Source: a bacterium (GTDB lineage Bacteria > Verrucomicrobiota > Kiritimatiellia > CAIKKV01 > CAITUY01). Taken from it: 64,000 nucleotides of DNA. Under the pieces are notes generated by a model that was not told the origin of the DNA, searched no databases, and saw only the letters and a program-made list of their open reading frames with translations. Positions within the stretch are counted from its first letter, which is position 1. Each line of letters starts with the position of its first letter. The stretch covers positions 22,003-86,002 of the forward strand of contig JBAWZF010000007.1 in NCBI GenBank assembly GCA_037143175.1. The letters are read 5' to 3'. Shown here piece by piece: positions 22,282 through 31,665 of the stretch. Made by a program: the position numbers and the translations under genes.

Positions 22282-22950
22282 TTGGGACAGAAAATCAATC
22301 CGATTGGATTAAGGATTGCGGTCAGCAAGGCCTGGAAGTCGCGCTGGTTTGCGGACAAGCGCACATTTGGCACCCTGCTGAATGAGGATCTGACGATCCG
22401 TGATCTCGTAAAGAAACGTCTTGATGCAGCGGCGGTTGCCGAGATCATTATCGAGCGCTATGCAAATCGCGTTCGGGTAACTATTTGTACCGCCAGACCT
22501 GGCATTGTTATTGGCCGTAAGGGGCAGGATCTTGATCGTATTCGCGAAGAAATCGCGAAGTTGACCGGCAAGGAAATCTATCTTGAGATCCGCGAGATCC
22601 GGAGTCCTGACACCAATGCCCAGTTAGTCGCCGAGAGTGTGGCGCTTCAAATGGAGCGTCGCGTTTCATTCCGGCGAGCTATGAAGCGCGCCATCAAAAT
22701 GGCGATGGAGTTGGGTGTTAAAGGCATCCGTATCAAAGTGTCTGGCCGTCTGGGTGGCGCTGAACTTTCGCGCGTTGAATGGTATAAAGAGGGAACGATT
22801 CCCCTGCATACCTTGCGTGCAAATATTGATTACGGGTTTGCCGAGGCGCAGACTACCGCTGGTAAGATTGGCGTGAAAACATGGATTTGCAAAGAAAAAG
22901 ACGAGCCGGAGAAGGCAGTGAGGGGACGTTCTAATGCCGCTTATGCCTAA
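22282..22950 (+). CDS. rpsC: 30S ribosomal protein S3 (TTG start)
   Basis: mRNA-entry-site protein with KH domain and helicase role. It has 222 residues. The start is a TTG (product [24 protein letters not shown]), supported by AAAGGAG 7 bases upstream and by the family N-terminus. The KH motif [18 protein letters not shown] and the [24 protein letters not shown] segment are intact. Its end overlaps rplP by 17 bp. Confidence 0.97.
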   Translation: MGQKINPIGLRIAVSKAWKSRWFADKRTFGTLLNEDLTIRDLVKKRLDAAAVAEIIIERYANRVRVTICTARPGIVIGRKGQDLDRIREEIAKLTGKEIYLEIREIRSPDTNAQLVAESVALQMERRVSFRRAMKRAIKMAMELGVKGIRIKVSGRLGGAELSRVEWYKEGTIPLHTLRANIDYGFAEAQTTAGKIGVKTWICKEKDEPEKAVRGRSNAAYA

Positions 22951-23347
22951 ACGCGTTAAGCACCGTATGGTGCAACGTGGATCTCGTAAGGGAAACGCTC
23001 AGTCAGGAAATTCTCTCGCATTTGGTGAGTATGGGTTGAAAGCACTTGATCGGGCTTGGGTTAAAGCCAACCAGATTGAGGCGTGCCGCGTCGCCATGAA
23101 TCGCAATATGAAGCGACGTGGTAAAGTGTGGTTGCGCATTTTCCCAGACAAGCCTGTGAGTAAAAAGCCTCTTGAAACCCGGCAGGGCAAGGGGAAAGGC
23201 GATCCGGAATTCTGGGTTGCTGTCATTTTGCCTGGAACAATGATGTTTGAAGTGGACGGTGTTTCAGAGCAATTGGCTAAGGAATCGTTGCGTCTGGCGG
23301 CGGCGAAGTTGCCGATTCGGACAATGTTTGTTAAACGGCACCACTAA
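22934..23347 (+). CDS. rplP: 50S ribosomal protein L16
   Basis: Protein near the A site that positions aminoacyl-tRNA. It has 137 residues from 22,934, or starts three codons later at the second methionine ([13 protein letters not shown]). Typical segments are [36 protein letters not shown] and [18 protein letters not shown]. Overlaps the rpsC end. Confidence 0.97.
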   Translation: MPLMPKRVKHRMVQRGSRKGNAQSGNSLAFGEYGLKALDRAWVKANQIEACRVAMNRNMKRRGKVWLRIFPDKPVSKKPLETRQGKGKGDPEFWVAVILPGTMMFEVDGVSEQLAKESLRLAAAKLPIRTMFVKRHH

Positions 23348-23379
23348 TACGGGCCAAATAGGACAGGGGTGCGGACGAT

Positions 23380-23577
23380 ATGAAGGCCGCTAAACTGAGA
23401 GAAAATAACAAAGAAGAACTCGTGCAGCAATGCTCTGATATGGAGAAAGAATTGCGCACGTTGAAGATTCGTAAATCGGCGAGCCAGATCGAGCAGCCGT
23501 CACGTATTACAAGCTTACGTCGGGATATTGCCCGGGCGCAGACGGTAATGAGTGAACGGCGTCGCCAGCAAGGTTGA
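23380..23577 (+). CDS. rpmC: 50S ribosomal protein L29
   Basis: Small helical tunnel-exit protein of 65 residues ([43 protein letters not shown]...). It shows the usual L29 pattern K-A-x-x-L-R-x-x-x-x-E-E-L and ...[15 protein letters not shown]. It lies between rplP and rpsQ and overlaps the latter by 4 bp. Confidence 0.93.
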   Translation: MKAAKLRENNKEELVQQCSDMEKELRTLKIRKSASQIEQPSRITSLRRDIARAQTVMSERRRQQG

Positions 23578-23858
23578 TGATTATGGTAGACATGGAAACC
23601 AATCGAGCGCTTCGCAAACAACGCACTGGAATTGTTGTCAGTTCGGCGATGCAAAAGACCATTGTGGTGCGTGTGGAGCGGACGACTCGTCATCCCCTGT
23701 ATGGGAAAGAGATGACGCAGGCTAAGAAGTATCATGCGCATGACGAAGAGAACGCAGCTAAAGTTGGCGATAAGGTGCGGATCGTTGAGACGCGGCCGTT
23801 GAGTAAGCTTAAGCGGTGGCGTCTCGTCGAAATTGTTGAAACAGCTAAACGCCAGTAA
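23574..23858 (+). CDS. rpsQ: 30S ribosomal protein S17
   Basis: 16S rRNA-binding protein of up to 94 residues. The most likely start is one of four closely spaced N-terminal start codons: the first gives [32 protein letters not shown]. The later segments [46 protein letters not shown] are diagnostic. Confidence 0.95.
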   Translation: MMIMVDMETNRALRKQRTGIVVSSAMQKTIVVRVERTTRHPLYGKEMTQAKKYHAHDEENAAKVGDKVRIVETRPLSKLKRWRLVEIVETAKRQ

Positions 23859-23872
23859 CTGGGTGAACGACC

Positions 23873-24235
23873 ATGATTCAAGAAGAAACAAACCTTGATG
23901 TTGCAGACAATACCGGAGCGCGGCGGGTGCGTTGCTTTCGTATTATCGGGCAGCGCAAGATGTATGCTCACATCGGTGATTTGATCCGGGTTGCGGTGCA
24001 AGAAGCCCAGCCGACGGGATTGGTAAAAAAAGGGCAGGTTTGTCGGGCAATTATTGTCCGGACATGCCAGCCGATTCGCCGTCCTGATGGATCGGCTCTT
24101 CGGTTTGACAACAACGCGGTGGTGCTTGTGGATGAAAAGCTTAACCCGATCGGGACTCGTATTTTTGGCCCGGTGGCGCGTGAGCTTCGTGAGAAGTACA
24201 TGAAAATTGTCTCACTCGCACCTGAGGTGTTGTAA
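23873..24235 (+). CDS. rplN: 50S ribosomal protein L14
   Basis: Intersubunit-bridge protein of 120 residues, [26 protein letters not shown] ... [59 protein letters not shown]. Complete and typical apart from a cysteine-containing variant of the usual VRTKK stretch. First gene of the spc cluster, 14 bp after rpsQ. Confidence 0.97.
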   Translation: MIQEETNLDVADNTGARRVRCFRIIGQRKMYAHIGDLIRVAVQEAQPTGLVKKGQVCRAIIVRTCQPIRRPDGSALRFDNNAVVLVDEKLNPIGTRIFGPVARELREKYMKIVSLAPEVL

Positions 24236-24246
24236 AAGAGGAATCT

Positions 24247-24558
24247 ATGAATATCCGACGAAACGATATCGTTGTGGCCACACGAGGCCGGGACAAAGGT
24301 AAGCAGGGAAAGGTGCTTCAAGTTGTTGTTGGGAAGCATCGGGCAATTGTTGAGGGGCTCTGCATGGTGACCAAGCATCTTCGGAAATCTCAGGATAATC
24401 CGAAGGGGGGCATTGTGCAGAAGGAATCTTCCATTGCTATTGCCAACTTGATGGTCTACTGCCCGCAGTGCAAGAAGGCGGTCCGCGTAAAGCGTGTGGC
24501 CGAGGGTGACAAGCGGATCCGCAAGTGCAAGAAATGCAGTCAAGCATTTGACTCGTAA
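24247..24558 (+). CDS. rplX: 50S ribosomal protein L24
   Basis: Assembly-initiator protein of 103 residues with a KOW motif (VVATRGRDKGKQGKVLQVV). The C-terminal half keeps the CPQCKKAVRVKRV...KRIRKCKKCSQAFDS zinc-ribbon cysteines (CPxC and CKKC), a four-cysteine set often lost in other lineages. Confidence 0.95.
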   Translation: MNIRRNDIVVATRGRDKGKQGKVLQVVVGKHRAIVEGLCMVTKHLRKSQDNPKGGIVQKESSIAIANLMVYCPQCKKAVRVKRVAEGDKRIRKCKKCSQAFDS

Positions 24559-24566
24559 GGTGGTCT

Positions 24567-25112
24567 ATGACGGGACTTAAGACGAAATATAAACAAGAAG
24601 TTGTGCCGGCGCTGATGAAATCGCTTGGGTGCAAGAATGTAATGGATGTGCCTCGACTGTTGAAAGTGGCCATTAATATGGGCTTCAATTCAACGGTCGA
24701 CAAAGATCAGATCCGGGCTATTTCTGATGATTTGGGAAAAATTTCCGGTCAGAAACCAGTCATCACCAAGGCGCGCAAGAGTATTTCAAATTTCAAGTTG
24801 CGCCAAGGCATGCCGGTAGGAGCGAAGGTAACCCTTCGTGGTGATCGGATGTATGAATTCATGGATCGACTGATCCATGCCTCATTACCCCGAATTCGAG
24901 ATTTTCGGGGATTGCCGGTAAAAGGGTTTGATGGACGGGGAAGCTACACCTTTGGTCTTCAGGAGCAGTCTATTTTTCCTGAAATTGACCCGGATGATGT
25001 AAAAAGGGTGCAGGGAATGAACGTGACGATTGTCACATCGGCGTCAACGGATGCACGGGCTCGTGAACTGCTCACGATGGTCGGTATTCCATTCATGAAG
25101 CCGACTAAGTAG
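24567..25112 (+). CDS. rplE: 50S ribosomal protein L5
   Basis: 5S rRNA-binding protein of 181 residues. [21 protein letters not shown], then [47 protein letters not shown] and ...[26 protein letters not shown] are typical. Confidence 0.97.
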   Translation: MTGLKTKYKQEVVPALMKSLGCKNVMDVPRLLKVAINMGFNSTVDKDQIRAISDDLGKISGQKPVITKARKSISNFKLRQGMPVGAKVTLRGDRMYEFMDRLIHASLPRIRDFRGLPVKGFDGRGSYTFGLQEQSIFPEIDPDDVKRVQGMNVTIVTSASTDARARELLTMVGIPFMKPTK

Positions 25113-25135
25113 AACACGGCAAGGAGGACGTTCTT

Positions 25136-25321
25136 TTGGCTAAGAAATCACAGGAAGTCAAGGCGAGCCGCACGCCGAAATTTAGCACACGCCGCTACAA
25201 CCGCTGTAAACGCTGCGGGCGACGACATGCTTTTATGCGTAAGTTCCAGGTTTGCCGTATTTGCTTCCGGGAACTGGCATCAACGGGGATGATCCCCGGA
25301 GTAATTAAGGCGAGCTGGTAA
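25136..25321 (+). CDS. rpsN: 30S ribosomal protein S14, zinc-binding short form (TTG start)
   Basis: Short 61-residue S14. The start is a TTG with AAGGAGG placed 8 bases upstream. The zinc knuckle reads C-K-R-C-G-R ... C-R-I-C-F-R (the C+ type), followed by [16 protein letters not shown] at the end. The zinc-binding form is the ancestral one; its zinc-free paralogue is not in this window. Confidence 0.96.
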   Translation: MAKKSQEVKASRTPKFSTRRYNRCKRCGRRHAFMRKFQVCRICFRELASTGMIPGVIKASW

Positions 25322-25333
25322 ATTGGAGAGCCT

Positions 25334-25732
25334 ATGAGTTTGTCGGATCCTATCAGTGACATGTTGAATCGCATTCGGAACGCATCGGGTGCGGGGTTGA
25401 AAACGACTGACATCAGCCATTCTAAAATGAAGGGCGAGATTGCGGTTATTTTGAAGAAGGAAGGTTATGTCCGCGACGTTACAGTTGAGGGGCAAGGCCG
25501 TGAAAAAGTGTTGCGAGTGGTATTGAAGTATGATTCCAACCGGAGCCCTACCATCAGAGGATTGCGTCGGGTGAGCAAGCCAGGGCTTAGGCGCTATGTG
25601 GGGTTTGATGAGATCCCCCTGGTGTTGGGCGGTATGGGGGTGTCAATTTTGAGTACTCCCTCGGGAATTGTTACGGATAATGAAGCACGGCGGAAACGCG
25701 TTGGCGGAGAATTGCTTTGCCAAATCTGGTAA
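25334..25732 (+). CDS. rpsH: 30S ribosomal protein S8
   Basis: 16S-binding platform protein of 132 residues; in E. coli it represses the spc operon. MSLSDPISDMLNRIRNASGAG and the C-terminal LGGMGVSILSTPSGIVTDNEARRKRVGGELLCQIW are diagnostic. A 69-bp gap follows before rplF. Confidence 0.96.
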   Translation: MSLSDPISDMLNRIRNASGAGLKTTDISHSKMKGEIAVILKKEGYVRDVTVEGQGREKVLRVVLKYDSNRSPTIRGLRRVSKPGLRRYVGFDEIPLVLGGMGVSILSTPSGIVTDNEARRKRVGGELLCQIW

Positions 25733-25801
25733 AATCAGGTGTTTCCGGAATTGCTGTAATTCAGTGGATTACAGGTAACATAATTTAAATAGGGGAAGAG
25801 A

Positions 25802-26335
25802 ATGTCTAGAATCGGCAAACAACCGATAGCCATACCTAAGGGCGTATCAGTCCTCGTAAGTGGCGGGACGGTATCGGCCAAAGGTCCTAAAGGTGACTTG
25901 GTGACGAAACTTCCTCCGTCCATCAAGGCGGAAGTGAAAGATTCGAACATCATCGTGAGTACGGATGAAGATACAGTGCGTGGACGAAGTTTCCATGGGC
26001 TGGGCCGCAGTTTGGTCGCGAATATGGTTCTTGGCGTGGACAAGGGTTATTCGATTGAACTTGAACTTCAGGGTGTCGGATTTCGTGCGGCTGTGCAGGG
26101 AAGCAAGCTCACGATGAATATCGGGTATTCAAGTCCGGTGGTGCATGAAGCGCCAGCGGGCATTACAGTAGCAGTTAAGGATAGTGTAATAACGGTTGGG
26201 GGCGCGGATAAGCAGCTCGTCGGTGATGTTGCGGCGCGTATTCGTTCCTATTATCCGCCTGAGCCTTACAAGGGCAAGGGAATCCGTTATAAGGGCGAAC
26301 ATGTCCGGCGTAAGGCCGGTAAGACGGTGGCCTAA
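25802..26335 (+). CDS. rplF: 50S ribosomal protein L6
   Basis: Protein near the sarcin-ricin loop, 177 residues. MSRIGKQPIAIPKGV, the central NMVLGVDKGYSIELELQGVGFRA and the C-terminal RSYYPPEPYKGKGIRYKGEHVRRKAGK are typical. rplR follows after 3 bp. Confidence 0.97.
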   Translation: MSRIGKQPIAIPKGVSVLVSGGTVSAKGPKGDLVTKLPPSIKAEVKDSNIIVSTDEDTVRGRSFHGLGRSLVANMVLGVDKGYSIELELQGVGFRAAVQGSKLTMNIGYSSPVVHEAPAGITVAVKDSVITVGGADKQLVGDVAARIRSYYPPEPYKGKGIRYKGEHVRRKAGKTVA

Positions 26336-26338
26336 CGT

Positions 26339-26692
26339 ATGAAAACAGTGGATCGAAAAGAAAATCGTGCCCGCAGGCACTCGAGAATTCGCAAGAACAT
26401 CGCGGGAACTTCAGAGCGCGCACGTTTGTGTGTAATGATCTCCAACAAGCATATTTATGTTCAGCTTGTGGATGATGATAAAGGAGTGACGCTGGCGGCG
26501 GTGTCATCATCTGGTAAAGATGGTGTCGGCAAGAAAAATGCCGAGGGCGCCAAGTTGCTTGGAAAGCGGTTGGCGGAAATTGCCATGGAAATAGGCGTCA
26601 AAAACGTTGTGTTTGACCGCGGTGGATATAAGTATCATGGCCGGGTTAAGGCAATTGCCGATGCCGTACGTGAGGCAGGGTTTAAATTCTAG
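26339..26692 (+). CDS. rplR: 50S ribosomal protein L18
   Basis: 5S rRNA-binding protein of 117 residues. [44 protein letters not shown] and ...[28 protein letters not shown] are typical of L18. Confidence 0.96.
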   Translation: MKTVDRKENRARRHSRIRKNIAGTSERARLCVMISNKHIYVQLVDDDKGVTLAAVSSSGKDGVGKKNAEGAKLLGKRLAEIAMEIGVKNVVFDRGGYKYHGRVKAIADAVREAGFKF

Positions 26693-26714
26693 CCCTAGAA
26701 AGCAAGAGCACACT

Positions 26715-27218
26715 GTGATAAAAGAACGAACAAGGGCGGATAATAATTCAGACTCCTCGGGTGGCGAAGTTGAGGAGCGTGTGGTGTTTGTCAACCGCTG
26801 TGCAAAAGTGGTTAAAGGCGGACGCCGGTTTAGCTTCAGCGCGATTGTCGTGGTCGGCAATCGGAATGGAATGGTCGGATACGGGTTTGGTAAGGCGAAC
26901 GAAGTTGCCGATGCAATCCGAAAAGGCGGGGAAATTGCCCGTCGGAGCATGATTCATGTGACGCTCAAAGACCGGACTATCCCTCATGAGGTAACGGGGC
27001 AGTGTGACGGCGGGTATATTTTGTTGAAGCCGGCTTCACAAGGTACCGGTGTTATTGCTGGTGGCGGGATGCGCGCTGTTTTGGAGTTGTCCGGAATACA
27101 TGATATTCTCGGCAAGTCGCTCGGTAGCGGAAACAAGGTTAACGTGGTTAAGGCGACCATCAACGCGTTAGAGTCCCTGCGATCTCGTGATGAGATCATG
27201 GCGGCTCGTCAGAACTAA
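26715..27218 (+). CDS. rpsE: 30S ribosomal protein S5
   Basis: Fidelity protein of 167 residues from a GTG at 26,715. The open frame extends upstream into rplR but that part is not S5-like. Diagnostic segments: [35 protein letters not shown] and ...[16 protein letters not shown]. The next gene is rplO, so the L30 gene (rpmD), which usually lies here, is absent. Confidence 0.95.
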   Translation: MIKERTRADNNSDSSGGEVEERVVFVNRCAKVVKGGRRFSFSAIVVVGNRNGMVGYGFGKANEVADAIRKGGEIARRSMIHVTLKDRTIPHEVTGQCDGGYILLKPASQGTGVIAGGGMRAVLELSGIHDILGKSLGSGNKVNVVKATINALESLRSRDEIMAARQN

Positions 27219-27253
27219 TCACTAATCATTTGATCCGATAGGTGGAATACACG

Positions 27254-27697
27254 ATGAACTTACATTCATTGAAAAATACGACAGGCGCTAAATCATCAAG
27301 AAAGCGTCTTGGTCGCGGAGTGGCTTCAGGACTTGGTAAAACATCAGGTCGTGGGCACAAAGGGCAGTATGCGCGTTCAGGGCACAAGCATAAGCTTGGG
27401 TTCGAGGGTGGACAAATGCGCCTGATTCGACGAATCCCGAAACGGGGTTTCACGAATATTTCTCGCAAAGAATTTCTCCCGGTGAACGTTGCGGAGCTAA
27501 ATATCTTTGCTGTTGGTTCCGAGGTGACGCCTGATTTGATGAAATCAAAAGGGCTCGCGAATGGGGGCGCAGATGGCATTAAAATTCTGGGTACAGGTAC
27601 GATCACGAAAAAACTGACCGTTAAGGCCCATAAGTTTAGTGTTGAAGCAAAAGCTAAAATTGAGGCCGCTGGCGGCGTTTGTGAGATTGTTACGTAA
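27254..27697 (+). CDS. rplO: 50S ribosomal protein L15
   Basis: Late-assembly protein of 147 residues from the ATG at 27,254, which has AGGTGG eight bases upstream; an in-frame GTG at 27,242 overlaps that site. MNLHSLKNTTGAKSSRKRLGRGVASGLGKTSGRGHKGQ and FEGGQMRLIRRIPKRGF are typical. Confidence 0.96.
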   Translation: MNLHSLKNTTGAKSSRKRLGRGVASGLGKTSGRGHKGQYARSGHKHKLGFEGGQMRLIRRIPKRGFTNISRKEFLPVNVAELNIFAVGSEVTPDLMKSKGLANGGADGIKILGTGTITKKLTVKAHKFSVEAKAKIEAAGGVCEIVT

Positions 27698-27715
27698 GGG
27701 AAATGAGATTGCGAC

Positions 27716-29071
27716 ATGCTTTCTGCGTTTAAAAATAGTTTTAAAATTCCTGAGTTGAGGGATCGTATATTATTTACGATGGGCCTTATTTTCATTTGCC
27801 GCTTGGTGGCTCATGTTCCAACTCCTGGAGTGGACGCAGTAGCGTTGCAGCGTGTTGTTTCTGACATTGAAAAAAGTTCAGGTGGCGGTGTACTGGGCCT
27901 GCTGGACATGTTCAGTGGCGGTGCTTTAAGCAATTGCGCTGTGGGTGCTCTCGGAATTATGCCCTATATCAGCGCCTCCATCATTCTTCAACTCCTTAGC
28001 GCGGTGGTGCCCGCGCTGGGGCGGTTGAAACTGGAAGGGGATACGGGCCGCCAGAAAATCACGCAATATACTCGCATGCTGACGGTGTTTCTGTGCGTGA
28101 TTCAGGGTTGGTTTATGGCCGCTACTCTTGAAAATCCCGCCATGTTGGGGTTGCCTGAGGGGGTTAATCTCGTTCTGAACCCCGGATTGGGCTTTAAGCT
28201 GATGACCATCGTTACGATGACCACAGGAACTGTGTTCATCATGTGGTTGGGGGAACAGATCACACAGCGCGGAATTGGAAATGGTATTTCCCTTATCATT
28301 ACTGAAGGAATTGTTAGCCGGTTGCCGGCGGCAGTGGCCTATGTGATCCAGATGTTTCACGTGGGTGAGGATGGGATCCGGCAATTCAATCCGGTATTCC
28401 TGATTGTTCTCCTGATTGCCCTGTTTGGAGTCGTTGCCGGCACAATTCTTCTGACCCAGGGGCAGCGCAAGATCCCAATTCAGTATGCGAAGCGTGTCGT
28501 TGGTCGCAAGGTATATGGCGGGCAGAGTACGTTTATGCCGCTGCGGATTAACTATTCAGGCGTCATGCCGATTATTTTCGCTCAATCGATTCTCATGTTT
28601 CCCGCAATTTTATTGCGGCGCATACCCGGTGATTTTGCCCAGAATCTGGCAAACATGATCACGATGGACACTGTATTGTATATGGTGCTCTACGGGGTGA
28701 TGATTTTGTTTTTCTCCTATTTCTGGGTGGCAACGCAGTTTAACCCCGTTCAAATCGCTGACGACTTGAAGAAATATGGTGGATATGTCCCCGGAGTACG
28801 TCCAGGGGGGCCAACAGCTGAATTTCTTGATATGACCATGACAAAGATTACCTTGGCCGGGGCCATTTTCTTGACGGTTATTGCTGTGATTCCCTCGGTG
28901 ATGAACCGCCAGTTTGGGGTTCCTTGGTTGGTTTCATCCTTTTTCGGAGGAACAAGTTTGTTGATCACAGTCGGTGTCATGTTGGACACGATGCGCCAGG
29001 TGGAATCACATCTTCTCATGCGCCATTACGACGGTTTCTTGCATAAAGGGAAACTGCACGGTCGGAGATAA
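27716..29071 (+). CDS. secY: Preprotein translocase subunit SecY
   Basis: Channel-forming subunit of the Sec translocon with about ten membrane helices, 451 residues. Key segments: the plug region around GLLDMFSGGALSNCAVGALGIMPYISASIILQLL, GIGNGISLIITEGIVSRLP, and R-R-I-P-G near helix 7. The C-terminal cytoplasmic loop contains KKYGGYVPGVRPGGPTAEFLD. It sits in its usual place after rplO, with adk next. Confidence 0.97.
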   Translation: MLSAFKNSFKIPELRDRILFTMGLIFICRLVAHVPTPGVDAVALQRVVSDIEKSSGGGVLGLLDMFSGGALSNCAVGALGIMPYISASIILQLLSAVVPALGRLKLEGDTGRQKITQYTRMLTVFLCVIQGWFMAATLENPAMLGLPEGVNLVLNPGLGFKLMTIVTMTTGTVFIMWLGEQITQRGIGNGISLIITEGIVSRLPAAVAYVIQMFHVGEDGIRQFNPVFLIVLLIALFGVVAGTILLTQGQRKIPIQYAKRVVGRKVYGGQSTFMPLRINYSGVMPIIFAQSILMFPAILLRRIPGDFAQNLANMITMDTVLYMVLYGVMILFFSYFWVATQFNPVQIADDLKKYGGYVPGVRPGGPTAEFLDMTMTKITLAGAIFLTVIAVIPSVMNRQFGVPWLVSSFFGGTSLLITVGVMLDTMRQVESHLLMRHYDGFLHKGKLHGRR

Positions 29072-29099
29072 TCAGCGCAGTGTTGGAGTTATCGTTGCT

Positions 29100-29759
29100 A
29101 TGAAAACAATTATTTTATTAGGGGCGCCTGGAGCGGGTAAGGGGACCATTGCTGAAGGGATTCGCAATGAGAGCGCTTTTATTCATGTGTCCACCGGGGA
29201 TATGTTGCGAGAGGCCGTGAAAAATGGCACCGTGATTGGCCGTCAGGCTGAGGGTTACATGAAGCGGGGGGAGTTGGTCCCTGATGACGTCATTGTTGGA
29301 ATTGTCGGGGAGCGGCTTGAACGTGGGGCGCGCGATTTAGCTTATATGTTTGATGGCTTTCCGCGAACTCTTGATCAGGCCCGCTTGTTGGATGAAGCGT
29401 TATCCCGGTATGTTTCGAAAGTTGATAAAGTGTTTCTCCTGGATGCGCCTCGAGAGCTTTTGATGGCTCGCTTAACGGGACGCCGGGTATGCCGGAAGTG
29501 CGGGCAAAGTTACCATGTGATTAACATTCCGCCGAAATCAGAGGGCATTTGCGACCTGTGCGGTGGCGAATTATATCAGCGGGCCGATGACAGTGAGGCC
29601 ACCATTCTCAATCGTTTAGAGGTATATACGAAGCAGACAGAAAGCCTCATTTCTTATTACGAGAAAAAAGGCGTTCTGGTGCGAGTAGATTCCGCTAGGC
29701 AGAGGCAGGCAACGGTTTCTGAAATTTTGGCAGTGGCTAAACCGTTGATTGCTTCATGA
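29100..29759 (+). CDS. adk: Adenylate kinase
   Basis: Interconverts ATP, ADP and AMP. The product has 219 residues from the ATG at 29,100; the frame extends upstream into secY without similarity. The P-loop LLGAPGAGKGT lies at the N-terminus, MFDGFPRTLDQARLL is the AMP-site signature, and the LID domain is the long, zinc-binding type (C-R-K-C-G ... C-D-L-C). The stop overlaps map by 4 bp. Confidence 0.97.
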   Translation: MKTIILLGAPGAGKGTIAEGIRNESAFIHVSTGDMLREAVKNGTVIGRQAEGYMKRGELVPDDVIVGIVGERLERGARDLAYMFDGFPRTLDQARLLDEALSRYVSKVDKVFLLDAPRELLMARLTGRRVCRKCGQSYHVINIPPKSEGICDLCGGELYQRADDSEATILNRLEVYTKQTESLISYYEKKGVLVRVDSARQRQATVSEILAVAKPLIAS

Positions 29760-30502
29760 TCATTCTCAAGAATCGGGATGAGATTCGCAAGATGCGTGAA
29801 AGCGGTCGCATCGCGGCATGTGTAAGAGAAGAAATTGCTAGGCTTGTGTCTCCGGGGATAAGCACTCGTGAGTTAGATGATAAGGCGGCTCAATTAATTG
29901 CCGCCATGGGAGCCAAGAGTGCCTTTTTGGGGTATCGGGGATATCCCGGGAATATTTGTATTTCGATCGACGCTGAAGTGGTCCATGGCATACCGGGTGA
30001 TCGGAGAATTGAAATCGGTCAGATTGTAAGCCTTGATGTCGGTGTGATGTTTGGTGGGTTTGTGGGTGACACGGCAACGACGGTGATGGTTGGCGTGACG
30101 GATCCTGATGTGGTCAGGTTAGTGCGTGCTACCGAGCAGGCGTTGGCGGCGGGAATAGAAAAGGCGCGCGCCGGAAAGCGCTTGGGCGATGTATCCCACG
30201 CGGTGGAGGCCGTTGTTACGCAGGCAGGGTTTTCGGTAGTTCGAGACTTTGTCGGGCATGGGGTCGGGCGGAAGTTACATGAAGATCCGCAGATTCCGAA
30301 TTTCGGAACGGCAGGGGCCGGGCCCAAATTGAAGGTGGGTATGACACTGGCGATCGAACCCATGGTCAACATGGGGGGGAGTGCCGTTAATGTGTTGGGA
30401 GATGGCTGGACAGTGCGTACAGCAGACGACAGGCCATCAGCACATTTTGAGCATACGGTGGCGATCTGTGAGGATGGCCCCGAAATTTTGACGGCGGTGT
30501 AA
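29756..30502 (+). CDS. map: Methionine aminopeptidase, type I
   Basis: Removes the N-terminal methionine from new proteins. It has 248 residues with the five metal ligands in their contexts: DVGVMFGGFVGDTATT (two Asp), FVGHGVGRKLHEDPQIPNFG (His), ...LAIEPMVNMG (Glu) and HFEHTVAICEDGPEIL (Glu). Starts inside the adk stop (ATGA). The infA gene that often follows is missing; an 86-bp gap with no gene leads to rpmJ. Confidence 0.97.
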   Translation: MIILKNRDEIRKMRESGRIAACVREEIARLVSPGISTRELDDKAAQLIAAMGAKSAFLGYRGYPGNICISIDAEVVHGIPGDRRIEIGQIVSLDVGVMFGGFVGDTATTVMVGVTDPDVVRLVRATEQALAAGIEKARAGKRLGDVSHAVEAVVTQAGFSVVRDFVGHGVGRKLHEDPQIPNFGTAGAGPKLKVGMTLAIEPMVNMGGSAVNVLGDGWTVRTADDRPSAHFEHTVAICEDGPEILTAV

Positions 30503-30588
30503 ATCCGTTGTTAAATTTGAATTTTGGGATGGACAACAGGTAAGGCCATTGATAAATTGGCTAGCTATTTTTGGAATGGAGACAGAGG

Positions 30589-30702
30589 ATGAAGGTCAGA
30601 AGTTCAGTCAAGAGGATTTGTGAGCGCTGCAAAATTGTGCGCCGCCGGGGTGTGGTGCGGGTGATTTGCACCAATTCACGTCATAAGCAGCGTCAAGGTT
30701 AA
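30589..30702 (+). CDS. rpmJ: 50S ribosomal protein L36
   Basis: Tiny 37-residue protein. [21 protein letters not shown] begins it and [13 protein letters not shown] ends it. Both Cys pairs of the zinc site (C..C and C..H) are present, the C+ form. ACAGAGG precedes the ATG. It opens the alpha cluster ahead of rpsM. Confidence 0.95.
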   Translation: MKVRSSVKRICERCKIVRRRGVVRVICTNSRHKQRQG

Positions 30703-30714
30703 GGAGAATTTGGG

Positions 30715-31110
30715 ATGCCCAGAATATTAGGTGTTGATATACCCGGAAAGAAGTGCATTGAGTATTCCTTGCGCTATCTCTATGGAATTGGACCAACCAA
30801 CGCCCGTCAAGTGATTGACGAGGCCAAGATTGACCCGGTCAAGAAGGCCGACGATCTGACGGATGAAGAGTTGGCTCGAATTATTAATGTGATTCAAAAT
30901 ACTTACCGGATTGAGGGTGATTTGCGCCGCGAAGTGGCACAGAACATTCGTCGTCTGATCAGTATCGGAAGTTACCGTGGTATTCGTCATAAGCGCGGAC
31001 TCCCAGTTCGGGGCCAGCGCACGAGCACTAACGCGCGGACTCGCAAGGGGCCACGGCGCACGGTGGGTGCAGTTCGCGGTAAAGAGGCGCGGGCGGCCGC
31101 GAAGCAGTAA
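30715..31110 (+). CDS. rpsM: 30S ribosomal protein S13
   Basis: 30S head protein that contacts the P-site tRNA. It has 131 residues. [26 protein letters not shown] and ...[34 protein letters not shown] are diagnostic. AGGAG precedes the ATG. The C-terminal tail [11 protein letters not shown] is slightly longer than usual. Confidence 0.97.
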   Translation: MPRILGVDIPGKKCIEYSLRYLYGIGPTNARQVIDEAKIDPVKKADDLTDEELARIINVIQNTYRIEGDLRREVAQNIRRLISIGSYRGIRHKRGLPVRGQRTSTNARTRKGPRRTVGAVRGKEARAAAKQ

Positions 31111-31144
31111 CAAACAGTAGTGATAAAAGAGGTACGGGTTCGCA

Positions 31145-31633
31145 ATGGCAGACGTTAAAGAAAAAGTTGAAGAAAAAGTTGGCGCCAAGCCGGAGGCCGC
31201 TGGGGCTCCGATTCCGGACGCTTTGGCGGGAGGCCCCGATGGTGCGGCTCGGCCAGTTCGGCAGCAGCGTGTCCGTGCAGGGCGTGTGGTGCCGTTTGGT
31301 ATCGTCCATATTCGGGCGACATTCAACAATACAATCATTTCAGTTTCAGACAGTAAGGGTGGCGTGATTGCGTGGAGCACCTCAGGTCGTGCGGGATTCA
31401 AGGGATCCCGTAAGAGTACCGCCTTTGCCGCCAGTGTGGTGGCGCAGGAAGTGGCGCGGCAAGCGGTTGCCCGGGGTATGCAGGAAGTTGAAGTTCGTGT
31501 TCAGGGGCCGGGTGCGGGACGTGAATCAGCGATTCGCGCATTGCAGTCTGCCGGCTTGAACCTCACCATGATCAAAGATGTGACGCCGATGCCGCATAAC
31601 GGTTGCCGGCCTCGCAAACGTCGCCGCGTCTAA
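31145..31633 (+). CDS. rpsK: 30S ribosomal protein S11 with N-terminal extension
   Basis: Platform protein near the mRNA exit. The product has 162 residues against the usual ~129. The first ~38 residues ([20 protein letters not shown], then AP/GG-rich) form a charged, low-complexity extension. The core is normal: [38 protein letters not shown] and [21 protein letters not shown]. No good downstream start with a ribosome-binding site is obvious, so the extension is probably translated. Confidence 0.95.
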   Translation: MADVKEKVEEKVGAKPEAAGAPIPDALAGGPDGAARPVRQQRVRAGRVVPFGIVHIRATFNNTIISVSDSKGGVIAWSTSGRAGFKGSRKSTAFAASVVAQEVARQAVARGMQEVEVRVQGPGAGRESAIRALQSAGLNLTMIKDVTPMPHNGCRPRKRRRV

Positions 31634-31665
31634 AGGCAGATTTTGTAGAGAACAGGAGAATTCGA

